Assembly (NCBI GenBank): GCA_003116975.1
Contig: BGKB01000014.1
Span: 1 to 64,000, forward strand
Reading direction: 5' to 3'
DNA length: 64,000 bases
DNA from: Aurantiochytrium sp. KH105
Lineage: Eukaryota > Sar > Bigyra > Thraustochytrida > Thraustochytriidae
Shown here: positions 19,555 to 30,400 of the stretch, one piece after another
How positions within the stretch are numbered: the stretch's first letter is position 1
Layout of the letters: each line of letters begins with the position of its first letter
Notes under the pieces: generated by a model
Told to the model about the DNA's origin: nothing
Databases searched by the model: none
The model's input: only the letters and a program-made list of their open reading frames with translations
Position numbers and translations under genes: made by a program

Positions 19555-21134
19555 CCTCTCCGCGGGCCTCGACCGCCCGCGCTCCTCGCCTCGCCGCTCC
19601 TCGCCTCGCCTCGCCTCGACTCCGCTCTGCTCCGAAGCCGCGCGGCAGCGAGTCTCTTGCGGGTTTGCCGGGGGCTCGTCACCGCCGGGCTCTCTCCGCG
19701 CTTGCCTCGCTCGCTCAGCGTGCGACCGCGGTATGTGGAAGGAGTATCTGCGAAGTTGGAGTTCGCGCATAAGGTCGGTCCCCTTGTTACTAAAGCTGGG
19801 GTGGAGGGGCCTTATGCGCGAGGCGGGCCACTGGTATACGTCGCACGTATGCCGCGCGGCGCGTACGACCCCGCCGCGCATACTCGACCCGCGCGGCTGG
19901 CGCGGCGAGGCGAGGCGAGCGGGAGGTATGGACTCGCGGGCGCGGCGGCGGGCGCCGCGGAGGGCGTTGGGGTGGGCGGGCAGAGCGTGCGCGGCGCGGC
20001 GAGGAAGATGAGATGGCGGGCGCGCCTTCGTCACCGCCTCCGCCAGGGCCCCGAGCATACACAAATCGCGCGAGACGCCGCTCTGACGCGCGCCCGCGCG
20101 GGCCCGAAGAGCTGAGCGCGGCGCGAAGAGCGGAGCTGTGCGGGCCGGGGCTGGCGAGGGCAGCGGGCCAGGAGAGCGAGATACCGCGCGGCTCGCGATG
20201 GAATGCGACTGGGACGAAAACGTGCGGCGAGGCAACGGGATGAAATGGAAAGAAATGGGACGCGTGAGCAGAGCAGAGCAGAGCAGAGCCAAGAGCAGAG
20301 CAGAAGAAAGTTGCTCGGTCGCGGCCCGGGGCGAGCGGTGCAAGCGAAGCAGGGGAGACTTTCCAAGTCTGATTGAAACAGCGTCTCACTCCCAAGCTCT
20401 GAAGCGTCGACGCCGACCTCGCAAGGCGTGAGAGTGTCGCGCGCGGCTCGACAGCGACCATGGCGACCTGCGTCGCCCCGACGAGGCGCGACCCGTGCGA
20501 GCCCGACTCCCGCCCCCGCTCCCGGGAGACGCGCTCGAGGCGGCCTGCCCTGGGACGACCGCGCACCGCGAGGCGAGAGGACACGAGGCGAGGCGAGGCG
20601 AGACGAGACGAGACGAGACGAGACGAGACGAGACGAGACGAGACGAGACGAGACGAGACGAGTTGAGATGAGATGAGATGAGATGAGATGAATGAGATAA
20701 GATGAGTTGACACGAGATGAGATATGAGACCAGGCGCCGTTGCAGACCCGGAACAGCCAAGCAGGGACACAGACCAAGACATCGAGCTCGCAGGCGCGAG
20801 CGAGCGAGCTCGCGCGCGCACGAGCGCCGCGGGCAGGAGCGGGGAGGGAGCCCGGGAGCGGCGGGCCGCGGCGGCAGCGGAGCAGCGGCGAAGACGCTTC
20901 CTCGAGCGCGCTCTTTGTGCCGTCCAAGGGCACGTCACCGCCCTCCTCGGGGACGTCGACGCGCCGCGGCCTCGAAGGAGAGGGAGCGGCTCTGCGGCCA
21001 AGGCCGCGGGCTGCGCGGGCGGGCGCTGACGCTGTCGGCCCTGACCCACCCGAGTCTGCGTCCCCGTGTCCCGTTGATCGATCGACTGGCGGTGGAATCG
21101 ATAAGAGAGATCTTGGTGGTAGCAAGAACGGACG
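19555..21134. other. divergent spacer, GPD2/CDK20-like
   Basis: This 1.6-kb spacer is GC-rich and contains CCTCG/CTCGC runs (19590-19620), GAGCA repeats (20268-20305) and the long pentanucleotide array at 20585-20690. Extended open frames on both strands are Arg/Ala/Ser-rich and judged spurious. Confidence 0.55.
20585..20690. repeat. graded pentanucleotide array AGGCG-AGACG-AGATG
   Basis: Three AGGCG units are followed by twelve AGACG units (20601-20660) and then about five AGATG units (20666-20690). The blocks differ by single transitions, so the array is ordered by variant rather than mixed. Confidence 0.9.
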
Positions 21135-22184
21135 ATGGAGGCCTACCGCCTGGGCGGCGCGCTCGGCGGCGGCACCTTTGGGAGCGTCTTCTCCGCGCGA
21201 CGCAAGGCTTGCAAAGCACACGAGGCGGCGGATGGAGAAGGCGAGGAAGGCGAGGTCGCGCTCAAAAAGGTCGCGCTCAGCAGCACAAAGTGGGTCCCGT
21301 CGGCAGCGCTCAGAGAGGTCCTCAGCCTTCGGCTCACAGATCGACACCCGAATGTCGTGCGCCTTCTCGATGTCTTCGCGCACGGCCTCAGCCTGTGTCT
21401 GGTCATGGAGCTTGCGCACATTGACATGGACGTCTTCCTTGAGACAAATGCTCCCCGCAGCAAGAGCAACAACAGCAACAACAACAACAACATCAGTATG
21501 AGCTTCAAAAGCCAGGAACCCATGTGGGACGAGGCCATGGCAAAGTACCTGGGCAGAGAGATTCTTCAAGGTGTTGCACATCTCCACAGCTGTGGAATCA
21601 TGCACCGCGACCTGAAACCAGGCAATGTGCTCATGTGGAAAGATGGTCGCGTCAAGCTTGGCGATTTCGGCCTCGCTCGCAGCTTTCGATACGAGGATGG
21701 CCGTACTTTTAGCCATCAAATCATGACCCGCTGGTTTAGAGCCCCTGAGATCCTCTTTGGATCGCGTCGTTACGACGCCACAGTCGATGTCTGGGCCAGT
21801 GGAGTTATCTTTGGCACATTTCTAAATGCTTGCGAGACGCTCTTCCCCGGAGACAACGACATTGACCAAATTTCGCGCGTGGCTCACCTTCTCGGCTCGC
21901 ACCCGTGGACAGCCGAGGCAGACGCCGATTTTGTTCCCGACGTGGGTAAACTCGTTTTTCCCGACACGGACCGGATTCTGCTTACGGCGCTTGCCAAGCG
22001 ATGCCCGCAAGCCTCGTCAGACTATCTCCACCTTGTCGACACAATGTTGCAGTACGTTGACCGCCCAACCGCTCAGGACTGTCTGCACCATGAGGTCTTC
22101 ATTACAGATCCACTGCCGCAATTTAGTCTTGATGTCATGCATTGGCCTTCGCCATCGCATCCTCAGAATCTCAAGCACAGCTAG
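21135..22184 (+). CDS. CDK20/CCRK-like cyclin-dependent protein kinase
   Basis: The 349-residue Ser/Thr kinase has an atypical Gly loop (GGGTFGSVF, residues 11-19), ATP-binding Lys in VALKK (residues 41-45), catalytic HRDLKPGN (157-164), DFG (177-179) and an activation segment with Thr198 before RWFRAPEILFG. The segment ETLFPGDNDIDQISRVAHLL and the PLPQF-type ending follow CDK20 (cell cycle-related kinase) better than CDK7 or MAK/ICK kinases. CDK20 phosphorylates MAK/ICK-type kinases and controls ciliary length. There is an Asn-rich insertion at residues 107-125. The last 14 bp of the gene overlap the end of the convergent neighbour. Confidence 0.78.
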   Translation: MEAYRLGGALGGGTFGSVFSARRKACKAHEAADGEGEEGEVALKKVALSSTKWVPSAALREVLSLRLTDRHPNVVRLLDVFAHGLSLCLVMELAHIDMDVFLETNAPRSKSNNSNNNNNISMSFKSQEPMWDEAMAKYLGREILQGVAHLHSCGIMHRDLKPGNVLMWKDGRVKLGDFGLARSFRYEDGRTFSHQIMTRWFRAPEILFGSRRYDATVDVWASGVIFGTFLNACETLFPGDNDIDQISRVAHLLGSHPWTAEADADFVPDVGKLVFPDTDRILLTALAKRCPQASSDYLHLVDTMLQYVDRPTAQDCLHHEVFITDPLPQFSLDVMHWPSPSHPQNLKHS

Positions 22185-23862
22185 ACGAAGCCAAACCAAT
22201 GTCTGACGTGGTCTTGAGACGCAATAGTCGGGCGTGAGTGCTGCCTTGACCGTGCCCACAAATGGCTTTCAACGATGGCAGACGTCGCGTTGTATGCCCT
22301 GAAAGCCCTGGACTCAGGCGGAGCAGCATGCTTTTGTCCAGAATGCCACAAAGGAGGGCGTCAACCTTGCATCGTGCCGGGTTGTACAGCTTGGATAGCT
22401 CTGTGCTACGCGCAAGCTGCTCCTGGCGGCGCAATTTCTCTCGCAAGGCAAACTCGCAGTCTTCCAGACCTGCCATTGTGTCTTCTGTTTGCATTCGTCG
22501 TTGCGACTGTTGTTCTTGTTTTTTCATCACCTTGGCTCGCTGCGTCTCGTTGCACGCTAGCTCAGCCATCGAATTGCGATAAACAGAAAAGAAAAAGACG
22601 TCAACAAGGACGCGTGTTGCGAACAGTGCCTCCGATGTGCGATGACGTCGGAAACTTGCCAAAAGAGCTGATCGGCATGCTGCAGCGTCCGGAAGCTCTC
22701 GCGAGGCACCAAGTCCATCCGCATCAATGTGTTTGAGCAAGATCTGCCGGAAAACGAGCATGCATGCATGGTCAACGATGTTTAGCACGGGCCCCACCTG
22801 GATGAGCCCGCCCAAATTGGCGCGAAGGCAAAGAAGGTTGAGCTCCTTCAAAACGTTTTCGAGCTGTTCTCGATGCCGACCCAAAACCAACGTTAATGGT
22901 TCCTGGAGTTCCTCCATCATGGCTGCTGTCAGTGGGATGCGCTTCAGCACGCACGGCTTGCCGATGTCTTGATCCAATCGGAGACTGCGCGGGACAGTCA
23001 ATGACATTGCTTCGGCACCATTCAGGACATCGAGGGCTGCAAAGTCTGCCTTGAGCTCATCGACCGAGTGAAAGCGTAATTTCAGCTTCACGCCCCGAGC
23101 CCGCCGCTGCTGGCTTGTACTTGCAGTGTTTGGATCCGCGTCTGGATCGGCCGACTCCTGTGTGCCGTCCAGCAAGAGGCCCTTGTCACCCTCGTTCAAA
23201 GTCGCCTCGAGAAAGGCAATCGTTGCTTCAACATCTCCATGGTCGTTGATAAGGTCATCGCCAGACCTGCTCTCGTCTTTGCTGTTGTCATAGAGAGTTT
23301 TTCCGGGCCGAAGTGGTCGTTGACGGCGTCTTCCTGGAAAGTGCTGCCGCTGCGTCTTGTTGCGCGCCTCCGGGCGCATGTAGCGTTGCACTTTAACTTT
23401 ATCAAGCATGGCTTGTTCTTGGCGCGCAAGCGAGGCATTTACGATGGCAAAGTCCAGCGGTGTCCCAGTCAGACTCGAAGATGCCGCGGACGTGTTGCCG
23501 GCAATCTCCTTTGCATGTAACGTTTCGCCTCCCTCGGCTGCGGCAGCGGCGGCGGCTGCGTCGAGAGACTGGTTCGGGAACTTGGGGGCCACGTACAAAG
23601 AGTCGTGGACCGACCCACGGGACTTCCATGCCGCCGAGACTTTGCAATTGGTGTCAATGCCCATTTCTTTCTCTACGAGGGCAATATTTTGCGGCGTCGG
23701 CACTGCGCCAATCTCCTCCAAGTACTTGATGGGGTACTCCTTGCGCACGCCGCGTTTGAGTTCGTCCACCGCCGTGACTGGTTTCTCTTGCGCTTGTAGT
23801 GCGACCGCCACGATGAAGTGCCGCGAGGTCGACTTGAGCTCGTCGTGCATCGGGGGCGCCAT
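22171..23862 (-). CDS. hypothetical 563-residue protein
   Basis: I do not recognise this protein. It begins MAPPMHDELKSTSRHF and is a mostly helical, soluble-looking protein. The N-terminal third includes DELKRGVRKEYPIKYLEEIG, and an Ala run at residues ~100-110 is encoded by GC-rich repeats. The middle is charged and disordered. The C-terminal half has long amphipathic helices (PLTLVLGRHREQLENVLKEL; AKVMKKQEQQSQRRMQ). No signal peptide or membrane segment is seen. It converges on the CDK20-like gene, and their coding ends overlap by 14 bp. A structural role in cilia is conceivable from its helical character and neighbours, but this is only a guess. Confidence 0.65.
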   Translation of the reverse strand: MAPPMHDELKSTSRHFIVAVALQAQEKPVTAVDELKRGVRKEYPIKYLEEIGAVPTPQNIALVEKEMGIDTNCKVSAAWKSRGSVHDSLYVAPKFPNQSLDAAAAAAAAEGGETLHAKEIAGNTSAASSSLTGTPLDFAIVNASLARQEQAMLDKVKVQRYMRPEARNKTQRQHFPGRRRQRPLRPGKTLYDNSKDESRSGDDLINDHGDVEATIAFLEATLNEGDKGLLLDGTQESADPDADPNTASTSQQRRARGVKLKLRFHSVDELKADFAALDVLNGAEAMSLTVPRSLRLDQDIGKPCVLKRIPLTAAMMEELQEPLTLVLGRHREQLENVLKELNLLCLRANLGGLIQVGPVLNIVDHACMLVFRQILLKHIDADGLGASRELPDAAACRSALLASFRRHRTSEALFATRVLVDVFFFSVYRNSMAELACNETQRAKVMKKQEQQSQRRMQTEDTMAGLEDCEFALREKLRRQEQLARSTELSKLYNPARCKVDALLCGILDKSMLLRLSPGLSGHTTRRLPSLKAICGHGQGSTHARLLRLKTTSDIGLASSSCA

Positions 23863-24331
23863 CTTCTCTCTCTACGCGGCTGCGGCCAGTCACCTAGACT
23901 GCCAGACCCTTGGGCCTGCGCGCCTTGCGCGGGAGAGAGAGCGAGCGAGCGAGCGAGCGAGCAAGCAAGCCTCTCCGCCTTTGCTTTCTGCTCCTCTCCC
24001 GAAGCACCTGCCAGTCCCGCGCGTGCTCGCGCGCATCCTGTTCGCGCAGCTCCATCCAGCAGAGCCCGCGCCGGGCAGAGTCCATTTTGGCTCCAAAAGG
24101 GAAAGCAAGGCCAGGTTTCTACTGTGGGCACGCACTGTGGAGTTGCTTCGTGGACTCTCTCTCTCTCTCTCCCGCTCTATTTTGTTGGCCACGCCGGCCT
24201 TGGAGTCAGGACCAGACTAACCAAGAGACTTGGCTTTATCGGTGAGCGTTCTCGCAGTAGGTGTAGCTGCGACGCGACGATGTTTCTCGATTGAAGTGAC
24301 GAAAAATTTTTACATTGCTTACCACAATACA
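23863..24331. other. divergent spacer
   Basis: The spacer contains a GAGC/GAGCGAGC run (23939-23970) and a CT run (24154-24172). A possible 5'-leader splice donor, ATCG|GTGAGC, occurs near 24241 ahead of the small gene. Confidence 0.45.
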
Positions 24332-24508
24332 ATGGCTCGAGGTCCCAATCGAGGAAGGCCTTATTCCTCCGGATCCGCACACGCATGGAAGCACACGCTG
24401 AAGATTGCCAAGGCGATGCATCGATCCAAGCACTCCAATAAGGCTCGTAAGCGCTCTGGGCGTATCAAGCACGTTGGCCATCGCCTTACGGAGCGTCTGT
24501 ATCGCTAG
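24332..24508 (+). CDS. small basic protein
   Basis: ATG 24332 opens a 58-codon frame whose product is about 30% Lys/Arg/His (SKHSNKARKRSGRIKHVGHR). Its size, charge and the absence of hydrophobic segments resemble small ribosomal proteins, perhaps of the mitochondrial ribosome, but no specific family is recognised. The longer frame from 24230 adds a hydrophobic N-terminus, but its start follows no clear leader. The gene lies between two minus-strand genes. Confidence 0.5.
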   Translation: MARGPNRGRPYSSGSAHAWKHTLKIAKAMHRSKHSNKARKRSGRIKHVGHRLTERLYR

Positions 24509-24601
24509 GCCTATCGTGACCACCACTTCTTGGTTGCAGGTCAAACAAGGAACGAAGTTCATTTATCTAGCTTTGATGGTGTACTCTTTCGTTAGTTGCT
24601 T

Positions 24602-24627
24602 TCTCTCTCTCTCTCTCTCTCTCTCTC
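24602..24627. repeat. (TC)13 dinucleotide repeat
   Basis: A pure TC run lies between the small basic gene and the end of the EGF-repeat gene. Confidence 0.9.
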
Positions 24628-24662
24628 CATCCATATATCTATCTAAGTCTCAAAATCATTAC

Positions 24663-26897
24663 TCACAAGGTCTCCGCGTCCTCATCTTGAGCACTTGCAA
24701 AAATCAACATGGCGCCACAGTCGCCGCGCTGGCCAACCGTTACACCGTCGCCAGAACCATCGCTCGACGAGTAGCCAGGGAAACAATCGCAAATACCCGT
24801 CGAACGATCGCAAGTCCCTTGACCAGAGCATTCAATGAACTCCGTGGTACCCTGAACAGATTCTTCAAACGAGATTGATCCTGTGAGCTGAGTTGTATCG
24901 GCCGTGAGCAAAGGCAAATCTCCAGGAACCTTAAAGGATAGTGTCGACACCGTTCCTGCACCTGAAGAGCAGACCGTCGAGCCGCTATCAAAAGATACAG
25001 CTACCTCATTGATCGAGTAAAGAGCCTGAAGGTAGGCCCGAAACTGAGCGACGGTAGCATCGTACGGAATATCTGCTGAAAAATCCTGTCTAAAGCTCAC
25101 TTGAAATGTGCCGGCAGTGGCAATGCAAGTCATCGTCTGCACCTCGTTAACCTGGCCCGTGGTTTGAGGATTATCGCCATAGGGACATGAAAGCTTGGTA
25201 CAATCGTAACTTGCGCTAAATGAGGAAAAGTCCCAACCAAATGGCCCATGAAAATAAGCGTCGTCGCAGTAGCAGCCCTGAATTGAATTGTAGTCCCAGT
25301 TGTCCTCGTCAGGAACTGTTCCATAAGTGACGCCCCGAAGTTCGCCGTTTTCGAGCGAGAGCATGGCGAGCTGTTGCATGTTGTAGCATGTTCCATGGCC
25401 ATTGCAGGTGTTACCTTCCTCAGCCCCAGGACACGCAAGCAGCTGACATGCGTTGCCTGTAAATCCGGACTTGCAGCTGCACAATCCCGTTTCACGGTCG
25501 CAAATGCCCATATTAGAGCACTCTGCGGTTGCATGCACAGAGTTTGACATGGTCGGCTCCGCAAACCAAGCCGGCCCGCTCGGACAGGTCAAGAGCATGC
25601 AGTTGTGGCCCGTATAACCCGCGTTGCAAGAGCAACGATAGGTGGATGGGTCACACGTTCCTTGGCTCGCACATTCGGTTGGCGTTCCCGAGCCATTGTC
25701 AGCAAAGGGGCACGCGGTTGGGCTGGTGGTGATTTTGCCGCAGTCGTCGCGCGTGCCAGCGTTTCCCTCGCCATCTGATGCCTCGAAAAGCCCACCAGTG
25801 GAAGCGACGTTGGTGTTCTGGCACCAGCACGAGCCAAACTGTCGATTGCAGTATCCACGCCCAGAGCATTCAGTAACTGGAGCTGTTCCGTCACGAGAGG
25901 TTCCGCCTTGCGATCCAGCTGAGCCACTAGTGACCATACTGACGCTGGTGGCTCCGCCGTCGCTTGTAAGGTACGAGTCGCCAGTGATGATCATGTCGGG
26001 CAGGTCGCCAGGTAAGTTGCGAAAGGTGATTTCAGCACTCACGCCGTCATTATCGCATACGGTCGACCCTCCATATAGGGTGACATCGACTGAAGCGATG
26101 GCTTCAAGCGACTCGAGACTTGCCTTGAGCTCCGTGTCCGAGTCCGAATGTAAAATTTTGACGGATTGCGATCGAAAGTTGAGGTAAAAATAGCCGTCGC
26201 AATTCGTCGGGCACGAACAATCGAGGATCTGAATTTCACTCAGATAGGCTCCGTTGATGATATCTATGCCTTCTGTGCACGTTCTCAGCGAGCAGTCGTA
26301 CCCGGTAAATCCAGGATCGCAGACGCAGCCGTAAATTTTGTCTGCATCCCAACGCGTATACGTTGTATCACGAAACAAGGTGGCGTCGTCCTTGGTTTCT
26401 GCAGCCTCTCGGAGCGACATGCATCGTCCTCGACCCATGCATACTTTGCCATTGGTCACTGGACACGAAAGCCGCTCGCATGCAATGCCTTCAAAGCCGT
26501 CTTGACAGTCGCACTGTCCAGATGTTTCGTCGCAAACGCCCATGTTACTGCAGGCCACCTCGGCGTGTGCCACATCGTCAGCGGTGGCAAAGTCCCACCA
26601 CGCAACGTCCTTTGGGCACTCCCTGAACGAACAGTCTGGACCTTCGCTCGTGTTGAAGCCTCTTACACAGGTGCAATATGCCCCATCCGTCTCGGAGAGC
26701 ACGCATTGCCCATGACCAGAACACGCGTTCGAGCACGGTCTTCCTTCTGCTGTCAGCGCATCTTGTGTTGCGGTCCACGTCAACGCGAGCACGGCGATGA
26801 CGGCTGCCCAGCATGCGCTGCGCTGGGACGCATCGGGGCGTCGTGCTCTCCGTCTCCGCGCGCCAAGCTGCACCGGACGCTGGCTGGTCGCGGTCAT
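24663..26897 (-). CDS. EGF-repeat secreted or cell-surface protein
   Basis: Using ATG 26895-26897 the product has 744 residues. A basic N-terminus precedes a signal/anchor helix (CWAAVIAVLALTWTAT, residues ~29-44). At least seven tenascin-type EGF repeats follow (pattern CSxxGxCxxxxGxCxCxxGFxGxxC). The protein alternates them with two copies of a ~100-residue beta-rich module. Each module has Cys near the start, FRQ/FRS, a GSTVC motif and GDLP (PGDLPDMI; PGDLPLLT). Such EGF/GDLP mosaics are typical of stramenopile surface proteins. The upstream frame to 26963 starts at TTG and was not used. The terminal TGA (24663-24665) lies inside a perfect splice-donor sequence, GTGAGT. A further 3' exon, for example encoding a membrane anchor, is therefore possible. 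Confidence 0.75.
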   Translation of the reverse strand: MTATSQRPVQLGARRRRARRPDASQRSACWAAVIAVLALTWTATQDALTAEGRPCSNACSGHGQCVLSETDGAYCTCVRGFNTSEGPDCSFRECPKDVAWWDFATADDVAHAEVACSNMGVCDETSGQCDCQDGFEGIACERLSCPVTNGKVCMGRGRCMSLREAAETKDDATLFRDTTYTRWDADKIYGCVCDPGFTGYDCSLRTCTEGIDIINGAYLSEIQILDCSCPTNCDGYFYLNFRSQSVKILHSDSDTELKASLESLEAIASVDVTLYGGSTVCDNDGVSAEITFRNLPGDLPDMIITGDSYLTSDGGATSVSMVTSGSAGSQGGTSRDGTAPVTECSGRGYCNRQFGSCWCQNTNVASTGGLFEASDGEGNAGTRDDCGKITTSPTACPFADNGSGTPTECASQGTCDPSTYRCSCNAGYTGHNCMLLTCPSGPAWFAEPTMSNSVHATAECSNMGICDRETGLCSCKSGFTGNACQLLACPGAEEGNTCNGHGTCYNMQQLAMLSLENGELRGVTYGTVPDEDNWDYNSIQGCYCDDAYFHGPFGWDFSSFSASYDCTKLSCPYGDNPQTTGQVNEVQTMTCIATAGTFQVSFRQDFSADIPYDATVAQFRAYLQALYSINEVAVSFDSGSTVCSSGAGTVSTLSFKVPGDLPLLTADTTQLTGSISFEESVQGTTEFIECSGQGTCDRSTGICDCFPGYSSSDGSGDGVTVGQRGDCGAMLIFASAQDEDAETL

Positions 26898-27407
26898 CAA
26901 GTCTCGGATGATCTCGCACGGTGCGTGCACGTTCAGGCTGAGGCGGAGCGGTGTCTTTCGCAAGCGCAGCCGACGCGCGACCTGGCCTGACCGAGAGCGC
27001 TGCAGCGTGCGTCTCGCCTAGAACTTGAGTGACAGCACTATGGTTTGGGATGGTGTAGGATGGGACGGGATGTCTTACTCTGACAAAGGAAAGGGAAGAC
27101 AAGCCCTTGAGGAGAGCAAGCGCAAAGGGCTCAACGGGTTTTCGTAAGTGGTCTATTTTGCGGATCATGGCGACCGTGAAAGCTTGCAGACAGACAGCTA
27201 ATAGATTGGTAATAGCAAGAATGGGGAAAGGAGGATGACGGAAACACAACAACAAAATACAACTTGTCGATTCTACCTGCCTATCTACCACGCGATGAAT
27301 GACATATACTTGCAGGCAGGCAGTGAAGCAGGGAGGACAGGAAAATTTCGGCGGGTGGTATATCACGAATCATCATCGCGCAGAAACGACCAGACGCGCC
27401 CGCCCAC
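26898..27407. other. intergenic spacer
   Basis: This is a 510-bp spacer between two co-oriented genes. Direct and inverted CAGGCAG/CTGCCTG sequences occur at 27275-27330. No gene is supported. Confidence 0.45.
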
Positions 27408-30400
27408 TTAGTAATCTTCGTATTGCTCAAGCTGCTTGGGGCTCATAAACTTTTTGGCTTCGGTGAGTTCGCGATCCATCCACCAGATCCGACCCTGGTC
27501 CGAGGCGTCGTCGCTCTCGGCCTTGAACTTCTCCATAAAGGCAGACGCCTTGGCAAAGACCTTGACCGAGCTAGCGACGGCTTCCTCGGCAGCGGCGCGA
27601 GGGGCCTCAGCGGCACGCGAGGCCTCGTCGGCCTCTTCCTGTGCGCTCTCGGCGTCCTCACGGGCTCGGGCGACCTCTTCGCGAGCCTCACGCGAGGCGT
27701 CAAGGAGCTCCTGGGCAGCCTGCCGAGCGTCCTGAGCAGCCTTGCGCTGGTGCTCTGCTTCCTCGAGGGCGCTCTGCGCATCGGCGCGAGCACTCTTTTG
27801 CGCGGCAAGCTGATCCTGTGCACGAGCGCGAGCATCGACGGCAGCCTGACGCTGTTCACGCGCATGCTCGAGGGCCTCGGTAGAAGCCGCGAGCGCAGCC
27901 TCGGCATCAACACGAGGCTGTACGGCATCGGCACGAATTTGTTCTGCGTTGGCGGCGGCCTTGAGAGCGCGCTCCTCCTGCTCGGAAACGCGTACGCGCT
28001 GGGCTTCGGCTTCATCGGCACGCGAAGTGGCAGCATCACGTTGTTCCTGGGCGTGACGGGCCTGCTCTTGTGCGGTGGCACGCTTGGCCTCGGCCTCGGC
28101 GTGCTGTGCTGCGGCTGCCTTGCGCTCCGACTCGGCGACCTGGCGAGCAGCGACGGCGTCCTTGCGCTCCTCGCTGGCCTCCTCCTTGGCAATGTTGGCT
28201 TCGATGAGGGCCGAGTGCGCGGCATCCGTGGCGGCCACGGCACGCTCGCGAGTGAGCTCTGCCTCGTCGCTCATCATTTGAGCAGCCTCGCTAGTGGCCG
28301 TGGCCGCCATGCGCGAGCTCTCGGCCGTCTGACGCGAGGTCTCGGCAAGACGGGCAGCCTTGTCAGAGGCCTCGCGTGAAGCCGCCGCAGCCTTGCGGCT
28401 CTGCTGCGCGAGCGAGCGCGAATCCACAGCAAGCTTGCGCTCGGATGCAGCCTTTTTACGCGCCTCGACGGCAGCGGCTCGCTGGTGGACGGCGTCCTCG
28501 TGTGCCTCCTCGCTGCGGCGCACGGCATCATTTGCGGCGGCGCGCTGCTCCTCGGCCGCAGCGCGTTTCTCGTCTGCGGCGTGGGCTGCCGCCGACGCCT
28601 TTTCGCGCTCGTCCTCCGCAATGCGACGCGCCTTCTCAAAAGGTGCGCGAGCGCGCTGTGCTTGTTCACGTGCGACGCGAGCCTCCTCGGTGAGCGGCGC
28701 CTGCTTTCGCAGGAGGGCTTCGTTGGTAAGTTTGGCTTGCTGCAGCGGGAGCGGGTCGTCCTGGGCTTCCAACTGTGCGAGCATGTTAAGCGCGCGGTTC
28801 CTTTTGACGATGCCGGTAGAAGGGTCCTCTGCAGTGCGGCGGAGCTCTGCCTTGCGCTCCGCCATGCTACGCTTGGTTTCCTCGACGGCATCGATGGCGG
28901 ATTGGATCTCGTCCTCGAGGTCGCGCATGGCCTGCTCGGCGCTGACGGCCTTGGCCTCAGCCTCGGCAAAGACGGACTCCTTGGCGGCAGCGGCATTTTC
29001 CTTGGCGACAGCCCCGGCCTCGACCTTGCGCGCGGCAGCGAGCGCGTCGTTGGCCACTTTTTCGAGCTTGACCGCGGCAGTCTCCTGACGCTTGGTTTCC
29101 TTTTTGGCCTCGGCGGCATCGGCCTCGGCCTGAATGGCCTGCTGCTCCTGTTCCACGGCGTGCGCCTCCTCGTCCACGGCACTCGCCTCGGCGGCGACGG
29201 CCTCTTCTTCCTTGGTGCGGGCCATCTCTTCACGCTCTGCGGCCTTGGCGGCCACAGCCATGGCCTTGTCTTCGATTTCCTTGGCGGCCTGTTCGCGCTT
29301 CAGGGCCTCCTTGACAGCGGCCTCGGCCTTCTTCTTGATGCCTCGCGCCTTTACCTCGGCATCGATGGCATCCTTTTCGGCGGCTTTGGCCTCCTTCTCC
29401 TTGCTCACCGCTTCGAGACGAGCCTCCTCGGCCCGGGCCTCGGCATCTGCTGCGGCTTGTTCATTTTGCTTGGCACGCTCTTCCGCAGTCACGGCCTGGG
29501 CCTCGCCGAGCTTGGCGATCTTTTCCGCGTCAGTGGCTTCAGCTTCGCGCTCCTTGGCCTTTTGCTCCTCGTCGAGGGCGTCCTGCTGCGCCTCTTTTGC
29601 CACGCGCTCGGCCTCGGCGGCCTTGGCGGCTGCGGCCTTGGCCGCTTCGGCAGCTGCGCGACTCGCCTCGAGTGCGGCGACGGCATCTGCTTCGGATTCC
29701 TTGGCGGCTTGCTCGGCGTCTGCGGCATCCTGCTTGGCCGCTTCGCTTTCCGCCTCGGCTTGCACGGCTGCGCTCTCTCCGGCAATGGCTTCCTCTTCGA
29801 GAGTGGCGGCAGTGTTTTCCTCTTCGACTGCCGCAGCCTCGGCGTCGCGGGCCTCTTGCTCACGCTGCAGGGCCTCGTCTTCCTGGGCAGCGGCTTCCTT
29901 CTCGCCCTCGGCGGCGTCATCCTCGGCCTTGGTTGCGGCTTCCTCGGCCTCCTTGATCTGTTCCACGGCCGCGGCGGCGCGGTCTGCGGCTTCCTTGGCG
30001 GCTTGTTCCTCCTGCTTGAGAAGGTCGGCCTTCCTGCTGCAGTCCTCGAGAGCGGCCTTAGCCTTGTCGACATTGCCCTGGGCCTGCTCAAGGCGCGCGG
30101 CGTCCGAGTCGTCGCCTTGGGGCGCGTTGGCGAGTTCCATCCAGTCCACACCAAAAGCATGGATGAGGAGCTCGATCAGGGACACGTGTTTGTTAAAGTC
30201 CAGGTCGATTTTGCGCAACACGCGCCGCATTTCGGATACGGTCATGGTCTTGCCCACGCGTTCAAAGAAGATGTGCGCCTGCTGCTCGTTGAGCTCATGG
30301 CCCTTCTCGCCCTCGGTGTCGATCTTGATGCATTGGTGGTAGTACTCCCAGACCGTCTCGCACTTGTCCGGGTTCTCTGCAAAGACGCACGACTTGCTCC

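Noticed and set aside
19790-21719. Long minus-strand frames of Arg/Ser/Leu-type repeats (up to 562 codons)
   Set aside because: They translate the GAGAC pentamer array and the antisense of the kinase gene.
26578-27366. 262-codon minus-strand frame upstream of the EGF gene
   Set aside because: It overlaps the signal-peptide region in another frame and has no domain.
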